Assembly (NCBI RefSeq): GCF_000004195.4
Contig: NC_030678.2
Location: 136,339,047 to 136,403,046 of the forward strand
Length of the DNA: 64,000 nucleotides
Origin: Xenopus tropicalis
Taxonomy: Eukaryota > Chordata > Amphibia > Anura > Pipidae
Direction of reading: 5' to 3'
Position numbers and translations under genes: made by a program. Position 1 is the first letter of the stretch. Every line of letters begins with the position of its first letter. The notes below the pieces were generated by a model. That model ran no database searches, was not told the DNA's origin, and saw nothing but the letters and a program-made list of their open reading frames with translations. Below, piece after piece: positions 1 to 24,600 of this stretch.

Positions 1-1234
1 TCCTTTTGCCTTAGTTTTTGTGAAAATGTAGAGGTTGCCATATGGACCAGTCTAATTAGCATGCAGGCTGAATGGATAGATTATGTACATACACGGAATG
101 ATCACCTTTACATTGTTTTGTTTGCTTAGACTGCAAGCCCAATTTACCTGAGAAGCAGGAAATGAAAAGGAACTGTGGGCTCTTCTTTACATCCTCATCT
201 GCAAGTTGAATAATTTCTCAGGATGGTAAACTGAAGATGGATGTGTAATCTGCAGAATGTATGGATGCCCATAGACACTACATGGAATATGCATTCATTG
301 CAAGTGTACAATACATTTAGTATCTATGATATTTTCTCTGTGTGCATTTTATATGTTATATTCAGTATATAATAGGTATGAATAGGTGAATATTCCTCTG
401 CGTTTTTCATCAACTTTCCTTGTGGAGGGAAATATAAGGCTGGCTTGAAAGCAGTTTGATTAGTGCATTTCCTTCAGCATACAGTGCAGAAAACGGAAAT
501 CATTTGCATTGGTAATGTTGGTTAATCTCCTAGGTATTTACATGGAAGAATGCTTAGATTGTGTGAAATAAATAAATATATACATATAGGGTCACACATC
601 TACTTCCAATTCATCTAGATCAGAGGTCCCCAACCTTTTATATGTGTGAGCCACATTCAAATGGGAAAAGTGTTGGGGAGCAACACAGGCATGGAAAAAG
701 TTCCTGGGGGTGCAAATAAGAGCTATAATTGGCTATTTGGTAGCCCCTATGTGGACTGGCCAACATGGGACTCTGTTTGGCATTAAAATGGGTTTTTATG
801 CAAACAAACTTGCCTCCAAGCCAGGAATTAAAATATAAACACCTACTTTGAGTGAGCAACATCCAAGGGGGGTGAGCAACATGGTTGGGGATCACAAATA
901 GTGTACAAAAAACCTACATGCATATAAATGGGCCCAAATGCACTGTGCTTTTGCCTTCATTCACTAGCAGACACAGGGACAATACTTATAACTACTGATG
1001 GAAGTTGGACACGTTAAGTGCAACATAAACATGCTACCAGCATTGGGAAAACCCTGCATGTATTGTTATTCTGCATCTGATTCCAGAAGACCATCTCCAA
1101 TGTAATGTCCACCTCCTGACTGCAAGGATACCCCATCATATTCACATTACTGCATCAGTTGTAGTATAAACATTCTTCTTGTATTAAAAATAAATAACAT
1201 CCAAGAAAAAAAACAAACAAACAAGGAAGAACCA
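1..1234. other. Intergenic sequence downstream of prkag1
   Basis: AT-rich sequence with no credible exon. It holds one hAT-like repeat (621-895) and otherwise nothing recognised. Confidence 0.6.
621..895. mobile_element. hAT-like non-autonomous element, diverged
   Basis: Starts CAGAGGTCCCCAACC and ends GGTTGGGGATCAC, inverted termini shared with the copy at 40543-40840. The interior includes GTGAGCCACA and GAGCAACAT. The right end has lost two bases and no target duplication is clear. Confidence 0.65.
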
Positions 1235-2027
1235 ACAAATTTACGTGAATTTTATTCAAATTCTGTATAATTCATGGACATTTATTGTCCCAAATCTGAA
1301 AATCTGATGGACACAGGAATGTAATTAGGAAGTCTCAGTTACCCTGTACTGTGACAGGTACCTGGTATTAGAGGAATCTAATATTAGCTGCCCATAACAA
1401 ATGCAGCATTAACAATGATTAAAAAACTAAATCCCATCTGGGAGAAGAAGTCATCTTCTGCTCAAGCAATGGAATTGTGGTGCTTGTTTTACATCCCTAG
1501 GCCTGAAGCTTGAACAGACAACCATCTACAAAAAAGTGATAATGTGGTACAAAAGTTACTCAGGATTTTCCTTTTCTGGAAAAAAATGAAACAGGCATCC
1601 TACTCTCTGTCATGACCATTAAACTGGGCATTTTAAGACAAATTCTTCCAAATTGCACGTTAACATGTACAGAGAGGGGAAGAATAGTGTGTTGCTGGGG
1701 TTCTTGTGCAGTGCATACATATTTAGGAGGGCTTAAGCCCTAAAATACTGAATGTGTGCAAAAATATCCTGTGTTCTATGTCATTTCATAGTGCTGTAGA
1801 TCTCTTAGAGAGAGTCTATGCAAACAGTAATAATGTTCAGTCTGAGGATTGCTTAGAGGTGATATGTATGGAAACAGTATTGCTTTTATATATCCTGCTA
1901 GATGTCACACTCTAGTACTGCCAGGACTCTCGCAATGCGTTTAAGGACTTGCTGGTATATTGCAGCTTATTCAGTATTGCATGTAAATGCTGCGATTTGA
2001 AGGGCTTCATACAGATTAATTCAGTCT
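1235..2027 (-). other. prkag1: prkag1 3' untranslated region
   Basis: Non-coding continuation of the terminal exon. AATAAA poly(A) signals in transcript sense lie at 1281-1286 and 1251-1256, so cleavage is expected near 1230-1240. The exact end is inferred. Confidence 0.6.
1251..1286 (-). terminator. prkag1: prkag1 poly(A) signals
   Basis: Two AATAAA hexamers in transcript sense (1281-1286 and 1251-1256), about 745-780 nt beyond the stop codon. Confidence 0.55.
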
Positions 2028-15170
<13,143 letters not shown>

Positions 15171-15310
15171 GGCGGCCTCCGCATCCGTGACTAATTTAGA
15201 CCACTTCCGCCCTCTTTGTACGTTCGCTTCCGCCCACAGTGCGTCACGCTGCAGAGGAAATGCTCTTCTGAGTTTCCGCAGAAGCCATCTTTATTTGGGG
15301 CATCATAAAA
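15171..15310 (-). promoter_or_regulatory. prkag1: prkag1 promoter and 5' UTR region
   Basis: The most GC-rich and CpG-containing stretch between the two genes, immediately upstream of the prkag1 start. It contains ETS-like sites (GCGGAAGTGG, complement of 15201-15210, and GGCGGAAGC near 15226), a CRE-like TGACGC near 15242, and a YY1-like AAGATGGC (complement of 15284-15291). No TATA box is evident. This arrangement suits a housekeeping promoter; binding is inferred from motifs only. Confidence 0.55.
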
Positions 15311-15924
15311 TGACCGTCCTTACTGTGTAGAACGCTATATTATGTTTATACAGTACTTACCGTACACACGATTTTCTTTTTACCATATAATACCGTCTAT
15401 TTTTTTTTTTAGTGTATACAAAAGCAAATTATATATTTTCGTTCCTATATACCCTAATATAGCTTTATATGGATTAAAAAAACCACCCTGCGTGTACAAT
15501 ATATCTATATACATCGCAAATTTCATAATGAAAAATTGCCCATACTCTGAGGCTTCCCTCCATTGAAGACCAGCCCTGACATTTTCTATGCCCATTGTGT
15601 ACTGATGTGCCCTGCCTATACTGGCCTCCTTGGGCCTACAGTAAAACTACATTATCCAGCATGCAGCCGGCAATTAACTTTTTAAATAAGGGACCAGTAA
15701 AATAAATTGTTAGCAGAAAATACAAAATAAAATTTGGTGTATTTTGAAATTGTGCAAAAGTAGCCCAAATTAGTAGACAGGCTAGAACTTTAATTTAGCA
15801 TTTAAATAAAATTGGCCCAACTTGACTGAAACCCCACCAACCTGGTAAAACTCTGCAGGCCTGCAGATACGCCCATGCTAAAACTAGTATATTAGCAAAT
15901 GAATGAATAAAAAATGCAACAGGC
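15311..15924. other. Short intergenic spacer between kmt2d 3' end and prkag1 promoter
   Basis: AT-rich sequence of about 600 bp with no gene seen. It separates the two tandem minus-strand genes. Confidence 0.55.
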
Positions 15925-18555
15925 CATAATGTATTTAAAATGCATTTTATTTGTCCTTTAAAAACAAACCAAAAGAAGCAAATGAGACTTCTCTTACTTG
16001 CCCCCTTTCACATAAATTATATACATTTCAAAATTATATTCAATACAAAACATGCCACGTACAAGTTTTTATTTTCATTTTTTTTTTTAAAAAAAGGAAT
16101 AATTTTATATTTTCTACCAAGGACAAATTTTCTGTACAGAATTCTCACCGCACAAATTACAGCTCCTCATAGAATTGTCAATAAAAAAATGGAAATGGCA
16201 AAAAAAAAAAAAAAAAAAAAAAAGGAAATATATATATATTTATAAAATGAAAACCGGATATTTGCAAGTGAAGACCAAAATTAAAATCAAACACAGCAAG
16301 TTTTTTTTGTTTTGTTTTTTTTTAATACAAGCAGAAAAAAAATCAAGTATTTCAAGCTTGGGTCTGGATTATATTTTTTATATATATATAAAAAATAAAA
16401 CCTGTATAGGGTATACCTAAAAGCTACATTACTGTATTTATAGCTATGATAATCTAGAATCACTTTTCTGTTCGCTTCCACTGAAGAGCCCAGTGCTCTC
16501 CCAGAAGATTCACTGTTGAAAGATGCAGGGAAATGGAGAAAGAGGGCCATTTCGTTAGGAATTTGCAGGGTTTTCATAGTGTCCAGTGGTTTTCTTGCTA
16601 AAATGGTGCTGACTATGCGCACCATTCCGATTTTTTTTTTATTATTTCTTTTTTATTTTCTTACATTTATTTACACTTATCTTTCCTTTTATTTGTACAA
16701 GTTTGCAGCTTTTAAAACAGTTGTGGAAGCAGCTCGTGTTAAAAAGCAACAGCACTTAATTACCTCTCTTATTCACACTATTTTTGATTTTAAATGCCCT
16801 ATTCTTGCCATCAATCTTTTTCTGTGCACTTCAAACATAATTGCTGTGTCTGTTATTAAAGTAACATCCACAGACATGTAGCTGTGGGACAAGGCAAGTT
16901 TCACACTGCTCTGGCACACACACACAAAAAAAAGGTTTCTTGCATTTAAAGCACTAGCAGGTTAAAACAAAAATCTAGCTTGGAAGCCAAAAGGATTGTG
17001 ACCTACTCTATGCAGAACCAGTATGTGGACTGACCACACTTCCTAGGACTTTACTAGTGCTTAATCATCACTTATATACCTTTGATTTATTACTGGAAGT
17101 TCATAACTGAACATTTCAGGTATGCAAACCCCCAGGAATACCATGCCAGTCATAAGAATTGACCCTGTACTTCCCTCACACACAAGGCTTTAATACATAA
17201 ATATAATTACATGTATAAATAAATAACTCCCTTTCACCTGTTCCCACCCAAGCACTGTGCTTTAAAAAAAAAAAAAAAAAAAAAAAAGGGAAGAAAAAAT
17301 CTAAGAGAAAAGCAGCAGCTTTAGAATAATGCATGTGTGGAGAATATTGAAGGATGGGTGGGATAGACAGCAGTACATTAAAAAAAAAAAAAAAAAAGAT
17401 TTAAAACAAAATATTCACCTCTTCAAAAATATATACTACTAGAATGTTCCGTAAATTGTATATTGGACTTTACAGCAATACCGTGTAGGGGAGTACTTTA
17501 ATAAACACGCAGCTGCTACAAAGTATACAAAGGGTTCTTAAATTCACACATCCATACTGTTACACACACGCACATGCCTCTACCGTAATAGCATTTTCCT
17601 CTACCCCATAACACAGCAGGCTTTCTCACAACCTCTCAAGCTACATGTACTGAGAAGAAGGAGAATTTGGGCATAGAATAGGGGAGGAAATGTGTTGTGG
17701 AGGGAAAGCAGGTGGTTTGCAGAAAGCATGTCCCTTAGTGCACTTCTGCCTGCTCAAAGCACAATTCAACAGCCATGAGACAGGCCACAAAGCTTCAGAA
17801 AGGTATCAGTGGGAGAGCTTTTCATTGCACAACTTCAGGTTAGCTGTGCCACTGTTCATGAGGTGCTATCTATTATAGCTTGCCATGGGAGTGTCACATA
17901 TACACAATATTATCCAACAGGCAGATGAGGTAGGTGCTGGCAGGTGCCTCCGGGATTGGGTAGCTGTGACAGGTAACAGTCTTTGAGACTGTCTATTGGC
18001 GCTCGCTGAAAGCATCTCTCCTGTGCTCTTTGTCTGCAGGCTCATGTGCTCTCTTGCGCTCCGATGGTCCAGTAGATTTAGGATTGTCAAACTGCTTGGT
18101 TAACTAAGAATTGATTCTTTTTTTTTTTTGTTTTACATTTCTGAACGTCTCAACTCGGAGAAGTCAACAGAATTTATTTAGGAAAAAAAAAAAGGTTCCT
18201 TACTCCATAGACCACTTGTAACTTCGATGAAGGAAGGATGCTACACGTACACATCTGCTTGTTCGTATTCAGTGAACGGTCCTCCATTGCTTTCTTCTGG
18301 TTTATCCCTTTCACCTCAGGAGAGGATATCAGACTGCTTGCAGTGCTCTCCTGACGTCACTGTACTTGCCTTACATTAAGAGGCAGAGGGTTACCTGAGT
18401 CCTGCAGCCATATCAAGGAAGGCTTAAATAGCAGAAATGGGGGTGAGGTGATGGCAGAGACACATATGAAGGTGTCCTGTGCTCTATCCCCAAAGGTTCT
18501 CTGCAGAAGGGCAGATGTGCAGGATGATGAGGCATTCAAAACATCTCACTTGTAT
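15925..18555 (-). other. kmt2d: kmt2d 3' untranslated region
   Basis: About 2.6 kb after the stop with no coding content. It holds many uridine tracts in transcript sense (for example complements of 16201-16223, 17264-17287 and 17381-17397). A poly(A) signal AATAAA lies at 15952-15947. The end position is inferred from that signal. Confidence 0.65.
15947..15952 (-). terminator. kmt2d: kmt2d poly(A) signal
   Basis: AATAAA in transcript sense, about 2.6 kb after the stop. It is the last canonical signal before the prkag1 promoter. Confidence 0.55.
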
Positions 18556-18648
18556 TCAGTTCATCCATTTCCGGCAATTCCATGCTCCACAGTGACAAGG
18601 GATCTTGTGCTGATCATCCTCAAAGTCAAACTGGTAGTCATATGTAAG
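18556..18648 (-). CDS. kmt2d: kmt2d terminal coding exon: end of SET and post-SET
   Basis: Encodes LTYDYQFDFEDDQHKIPCHC then GAWNCRKWMN and a TGA stop at 18558-18556. It has the catalytic tyrosine motif (TYDY) and the post-SET CXCX4C zinc ligands. The C-terminus is identical in human KMT2D. Confidence 0.97.
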   Translation of the reverse strand, partial: LTYDYQFDFEDDQHKIPCHCGAWNCRKWMN

Positions 18649-21600
18649 CTGCAAGAAGAAAAACTGGATTAAAAAAAAAAAAAAAAGATTACACAGGGTG
18701 ATACCTTTTTTGTCCTGTCCTACAGTGAGTCAATCACTTGTATGATCCTCCTCTCACACACCTCCTCTCCTTTAGGAATCCGGCGACTGGAGATGATAAT
18801 GATCTTATCCTCTTTGTCAAAAGTGACTACCTCAGCAACACAGTTGGGGGCACACGAATGGTTAATGTACCTTAAATTAAAGGAAAAGAACATTTAATAT
18901 ATTACAATTTACTCACTACCTTTCACCCTTAATCATTTGCACTCAATCCCATTAATACACTAGCCTTACCTGGCTGGCCCACCAGTAAGCGTGGCATCAA
19001 TTACATGTTCATTATTGATTCGAAACATATAAATGCCTCGGTTCTAGGCAGAAAAAAAATAGAAAATCATAAATATATTCATTATGACATATCTAAATAT
19101 ACATATACATATCTAGATGTTTTGTGTTCTATCAGTTTTTGTGCGTACAGTTTTATTGTAAAACAAACAAACCAGCTGTGAATAAAAGTGGGACATGCTT
19201 CTTTATTACTTTTATATTGAATCTGCGACCAAAAAAGAATTTTAAAATACTTCTTTTGAAACATTAGGGGTGACCTTTTTCTCCCAATTCAAGCAGGGGA
19301 TACTTTATAATCCAGAGGTCCCAGGTTCATTCGAAAAGCTGACAGACAAATACCATCCCCTTGGCTAACATTAGAATTGCTTCAATTACATTATTCGCTG
19401 GGGAAAATGCTTTTTGCATTTTCCCACGATTAAGACAGAATCGCTGTGAGTAATGCCATGTGTGTGTAAAGGTTCTAATGATAGTCAAGGAGATAGCATT
19501 TTTTAGGGACTGGTCACCTGCGGTAGAACAGGTTTAAGCACAGCCGACAAATCTTGCCATGTACCATTGCTCAAACAGGGCAAAACTTGGAAATTAATCT
19601 AAGGCTGTTGTCCCGTGAAGAGATTTTAGTCCCCTGCCATAGAGCTCTGCTACCGGGGGAAACTAATCTCTCCAAAGTGCCTTTCCACTGCCAACAATAC
19701 GAATCACTGGTGAAAAGGCCTATGCATTGCTTCAGTTTTTCTAAGTCCTGCAAAGTTTCCTCCTGCAGGTAACTTCTTACAACTTCGAAAAACCAATTAA
19801 TCACACCAATGTTGAAAAGGTGAGGGTTAACAGAACCTACTGATCTACTGATCAAAGATATTTTTGTTCTCATCAGTGAAGCATAAAAAGAAAACACCAG
19901 ATCACAGAACACACTAAATCAGCTACTCATCTCTGCCACAGGACCTAGGAGTGGAGTTGCCTTAATGTCTTGCAAAGACTTTGCAGTGTATTAAATACCA
20001 ATGAAAGCAAATGATTTTAAATACTAGGCAGATCAGTATTTGTTAATCCTCTCTGCTCACCTGTTCTTCATAGATCTTCTCACGTCTGTTTGCCACTTCA
20101 TTCCTGATGATGGTGCCTATATACTCAATGACCATGGTGTGCTTCTCGAGGTCCTTTGAGGCGTACAACCCCAAGCCTTGGATCCGTGAGCGAGCTAGAT
20201 ACACATTGGTTTTCCACTCTGTTTTGAGCCGACGGTACTGGGATGATTTGGAGTGCACAAACTGCTTGCTGTAGGGTGTGTTTGTTTCCCCTGTAAAGGT
20301 GCTCTGGTAGGCTTTGGACATACTAGTACTGTTGAGAGTGTGTGGCCTGTAGAGAAAAAGTAAGTACAAATGTTAGATTCCTTAGCACAGCAAGAAAAAA
20401 TACACACAAACAGTGCAGAATATGGCAAGAAAGCCTAGCATTAATACATGCTTTGCCGCGACTACAAAGCGCCAGAAAATACCCTGCTGTAGACAATTCA
20501 CAAAGGGGAAGGGGGTGATAGAGGCAGGCTTTGTTTTCTCTATAGCTACAACTCAATCATGCTGTGCTCCTAAGCCAGACTGACTGATGCCACCACCACA
20601 TCCAAACAAGAACACCAATTTCTTTTTTAATTAAAATGTAGCAAGTAGCTGAAGATTCAGTTCAGTTTTTCGTTTTTGTTTTTTTTTCTTCTTTATGATT
20701 TGCCTGTCTTTGCAGACAGAGGGCCTTAAAAGATAATGTCCCATGTGGAAATTAGTCACCTGTGGTAAACCTCTGCTACCACGGGCAACTAACCACCCTA
20801 AAAAGTCTTTCCACCATCAATAAAAATAACCACAGATGGAAAGGCCTACACATGACTTAGTTTCTCAGAAGCTGTGCAGTTTCCTCCTGCAGGCAACTAC
20901 ACACGACTTCAGAAAAATGAAGCTATGCAGGCGCCTTTCCAGCAGCGATTCCCTTTTTTTGCTGGTGGATAGGCTTTTCTGAGAAATTCGTCGCTCATAG
21001 TCGTGGCTGACTAATCTTCCCGTGCGACATTATTGACAGTCCTTCTTACATAGTTAGGAGGTAAAAGTATATTTACAATGAATCTAAGGGAATAAGGCCC
21101 CACAATGTCCAAAGTCAGGCCGGATGGTAACAAATGGTGCATAAAATGGGGTGTATACACAGACATCTCCGTGTGAAGCAACGTTCACTTTGAGGGCTAT
21201 ACTTTAAGTATACTGTAGATGTGTGTCTTAAAGAGGCCATACACAGGCAGATTTAAACTGCCAATTCCGGGTCCTTTAGACTGTTTCAGCAGCTTATCTG
21301 CCTGTGTATGGGCACCCCCGACCTGGCCTAAACTAAACAGATATCGATCGGGCAAGTTTGATTTTCCCAACATGTCTTGGGACTGCATTGGCTCGTTGAT
21401 GTGGTCCTTGCTCTCACGGGTCCTATCCCCATCATTGTAATTCGACTGCTTGACTCCAATATCACCCACCTTAGGGGGAAAAGATCCACTTTGTTTGGCT
21501 AAATGAACGTATTGTGTATGGCCACCTTTAGTCCTATTCTCTGCACACATATAAACTGTGGTGCACACAAAGAATTGTGTGAGAAAACATGATTTTGTAC

Positions 21601-24600
21601 TTATTTTGCACACACCTCTTTTAATAAGTATGCACAAAAGATTTTTTTGCGCACACAGCCAAGAAGAAATTAAAGCGAACATTGGTCCCATTCGCTGCAG
21701 TCTTTCTACAGTGTATTTCTTTCTAGTCATCAGCGCAGTGATCTGAAAATATGTCTAAAATAGGGATGGCTTTAACCCACAAAGTTAACGGTACTTAATT
21801 CTGCATATGCTTTGCTATGTGCAGGCCACAGTTGTTATATCTTATTATAAACTTCACTTACACTACATACATTATATCAATCTTGTTTCTCTCAGCTTTG
21901 CAAATATACAATCACAGCTGCAGTCTTTCTACAGTGTATTTCTTTCTAGTCATCAGCGCAGTGATCTGAAAATATGTCTAAAATAGGGATGGCTTTAACC
22001 CACAAAGTTAACGGTACTTTATTCTGCATATGCTTTGCTATGTGCAGGCCACAGTTGTTATATCTTATTATAAACTTCACTTACACTACATACATTATAT
22101 CAATCTTGTTTCTCTCAGCTTTGCAAATATACAATCACAGCAAACAGGCAGCTGCCATTTTGTAACCACTGTTATTAAAACAAGCTTTGCATCATCCCAA
22201 AATCTTGTTTATGCTCCACAATCTGGCACCTGATACATGCAATGCAATGACTTCTAGGAAGTGCTGAATGGAAAGTGAAAGTAATTGCCTTCCCTACCTT
22301 TATGCTTGAGGCATAGAGTCAGGGCTAGCAATATGTGACTGAAAGCTCAGATTTTTTAAATACATTAACAGGTATGGATGTTTGGGCTTATGTTTAATTT
22401 GCTGGAGGAATATAGAAGCTGTACTACAGTATAGTATAACTGATGACTGGGGATGTTTTGTGACAGCATGATTTAGAAGTTCTGACAAACAGAACTGACT
22501 GTTGGCAAAAAAAAAAAAAAATGAATGTTAGTAAAAATTAGGACTGAAGACTCACCGTTTGTAATGGGTCATGATCTTTGGCTCAGATCTGGCACAGCCA
22601 GTTGGGTTGATCATGAGGGGCAGCTCCATTAAAGGATGTTTGCCATAACGAAAGAGATAGTTCTGGCAATTCTCCACTCCTGGCAACTAAAAGGCAAAAA
22701 AAAAAAAAAACAGAAAAATTAGCTCAACACACTGGTAACTTAAGATATTGCAAAAAGTAGTAAAAGGGTTACAACATCAATCCATACAAAACAAATACCA
22801 ATCTAAAATGAAAGGAAGACTTACAGACTCAGCAATGCGCAACACTGCGTGCACGGTCAGCCCAAACATCTCTTCTCCCTTTAGATACTCTGGGAAAAGC
22901 CGAAGCATTCCAGTCTCTCTCCTCATTCGTGCTACAGGTTCAGCAACCCGATTCCAGAGAGCTAGAAGGTTAAGATTGTTGATTAAAGTATAAATATTTT
23001 TTGCAGGCATGCTGGTTCTGCAAATTACAAGTCATTAAAGCATATACAACTTCTAAATTCACTGATATTTACAGTTTTAATTCAAACTATTATACTGCCA
23101 CCTTTATTTCCATTGTTAGCAATAGATTGCTCAGGGACAGGTGAAAGTTTTGGCCCAAATAAACTGCCCATTATCCTGTGAGAAGTTCTCACATTAAATC
23201 CCATCACCTTGCAATGCACCCTCACAGAATAGAGAGTTGCTAAAGACTCTAATCAGCAAGCGTGGATGGTCACTGCCCAATAGGAATAATGATAATGATA
23301 TTATTTTGAGTATGCTTGAATTTGTATTGTGTATGTTACCAATGGGTGGACGTCATAGGGATGAAGTTGCATGAGCCAGCTCTGTCATTTAAACCTGCCT
23401 GCAGCAGAATAAATTGAGTTAACCAAAGAAGTACCAATAAACCTGCAGGACAGAGAGAATCAATTTATAGGATGAAATCAATCTTTCTGCTGCAGCTGCT
23501 GCTGCTATTAGACAGAGCCCCACTCATTTAGCCTGCCTAGTTCAATTATAGGAGAGTGTACAGAAACTGAAGGCAGCAGCTTGTGAGTGAGCGAGCAGAG
23601 CAGCAGGGTCAGACCACTGTGGACCTAGATGTGAAGAGCAAGGGGGTGAGGTGTGCACAGGCAGGGCACTGGATCTAGTATAGCCTTGGGCACAAATACT
23701 TGCTATAGCTTTGGTTAAAGAGGCCCAATTCCCGCCTGCCAACACTACAAAAAAAGAATGGTACTACTTTGCATATGGCTGATGGTAAGGAATTGTTCAT
23801 GTATGCTGCTGAAAAAAAATGGCAAAAATGTCATTCGCGCTACTGCAGTAAAGGACATGTAAAGCCTACATTTACCTACAACGTATATCAGTTGGGCATG
23901 TCTCCCCCACCCAAATGGCATTATTTGTACTGCATATATCCCCTCCGTTTGCCAGCACCATCACACTTTCCTAAAGCAAATAGCAGCTTTCACCTGGTGG
24001 CCATTTTTCCTCTGATACATTTAAATCTGCAAACAGCATCCACACACACACACCCCCTTATTCAGCATATATTTCATCAAAAATACAGGCTCACATGGGC
24101 ACAACTGTCACTGATAAAAGTTCTGCTTTGTTTGAGCACTGTAATGGTAAAGCTGAGCTCAGGAGAAAAAGAATGAAGCAGGCAGCTAGAGCTGAGTTTC
24201 TATGGGAACCAGCAATGCCATCTCTTTACTGGCTGCTAGACTGGGGGGGGCGTGTTTAGTTAACTGAGCTTAGAACAACTAAGCCTGCCCACAAGCCAAC
24301 AGCCAAAGCAAATCCCTGAGGGAGGGGGCAGAGTGGGTTACAGGAGGAGAAGGAAATCTAAGTGATTAAGGGGATGCTGCAGCCTTACTATTAACCTCTG
24401 GACAACCAGTTCACGGATTACATTTTTGTGTGTGGGGTGTACATGTCCTTTAAGGCAATAAGTTTCAATGTATTGTAGCTTATCTTCAGGAAAGTAATAT
24501 ATGTGAAAATGACCAATTTCAATGACATATGAAGACTCTGCAGCTCTACCATTCCCTGAAAGCAGAAAGTTTTGACTGCAGGATCCACATAATAGCATAA

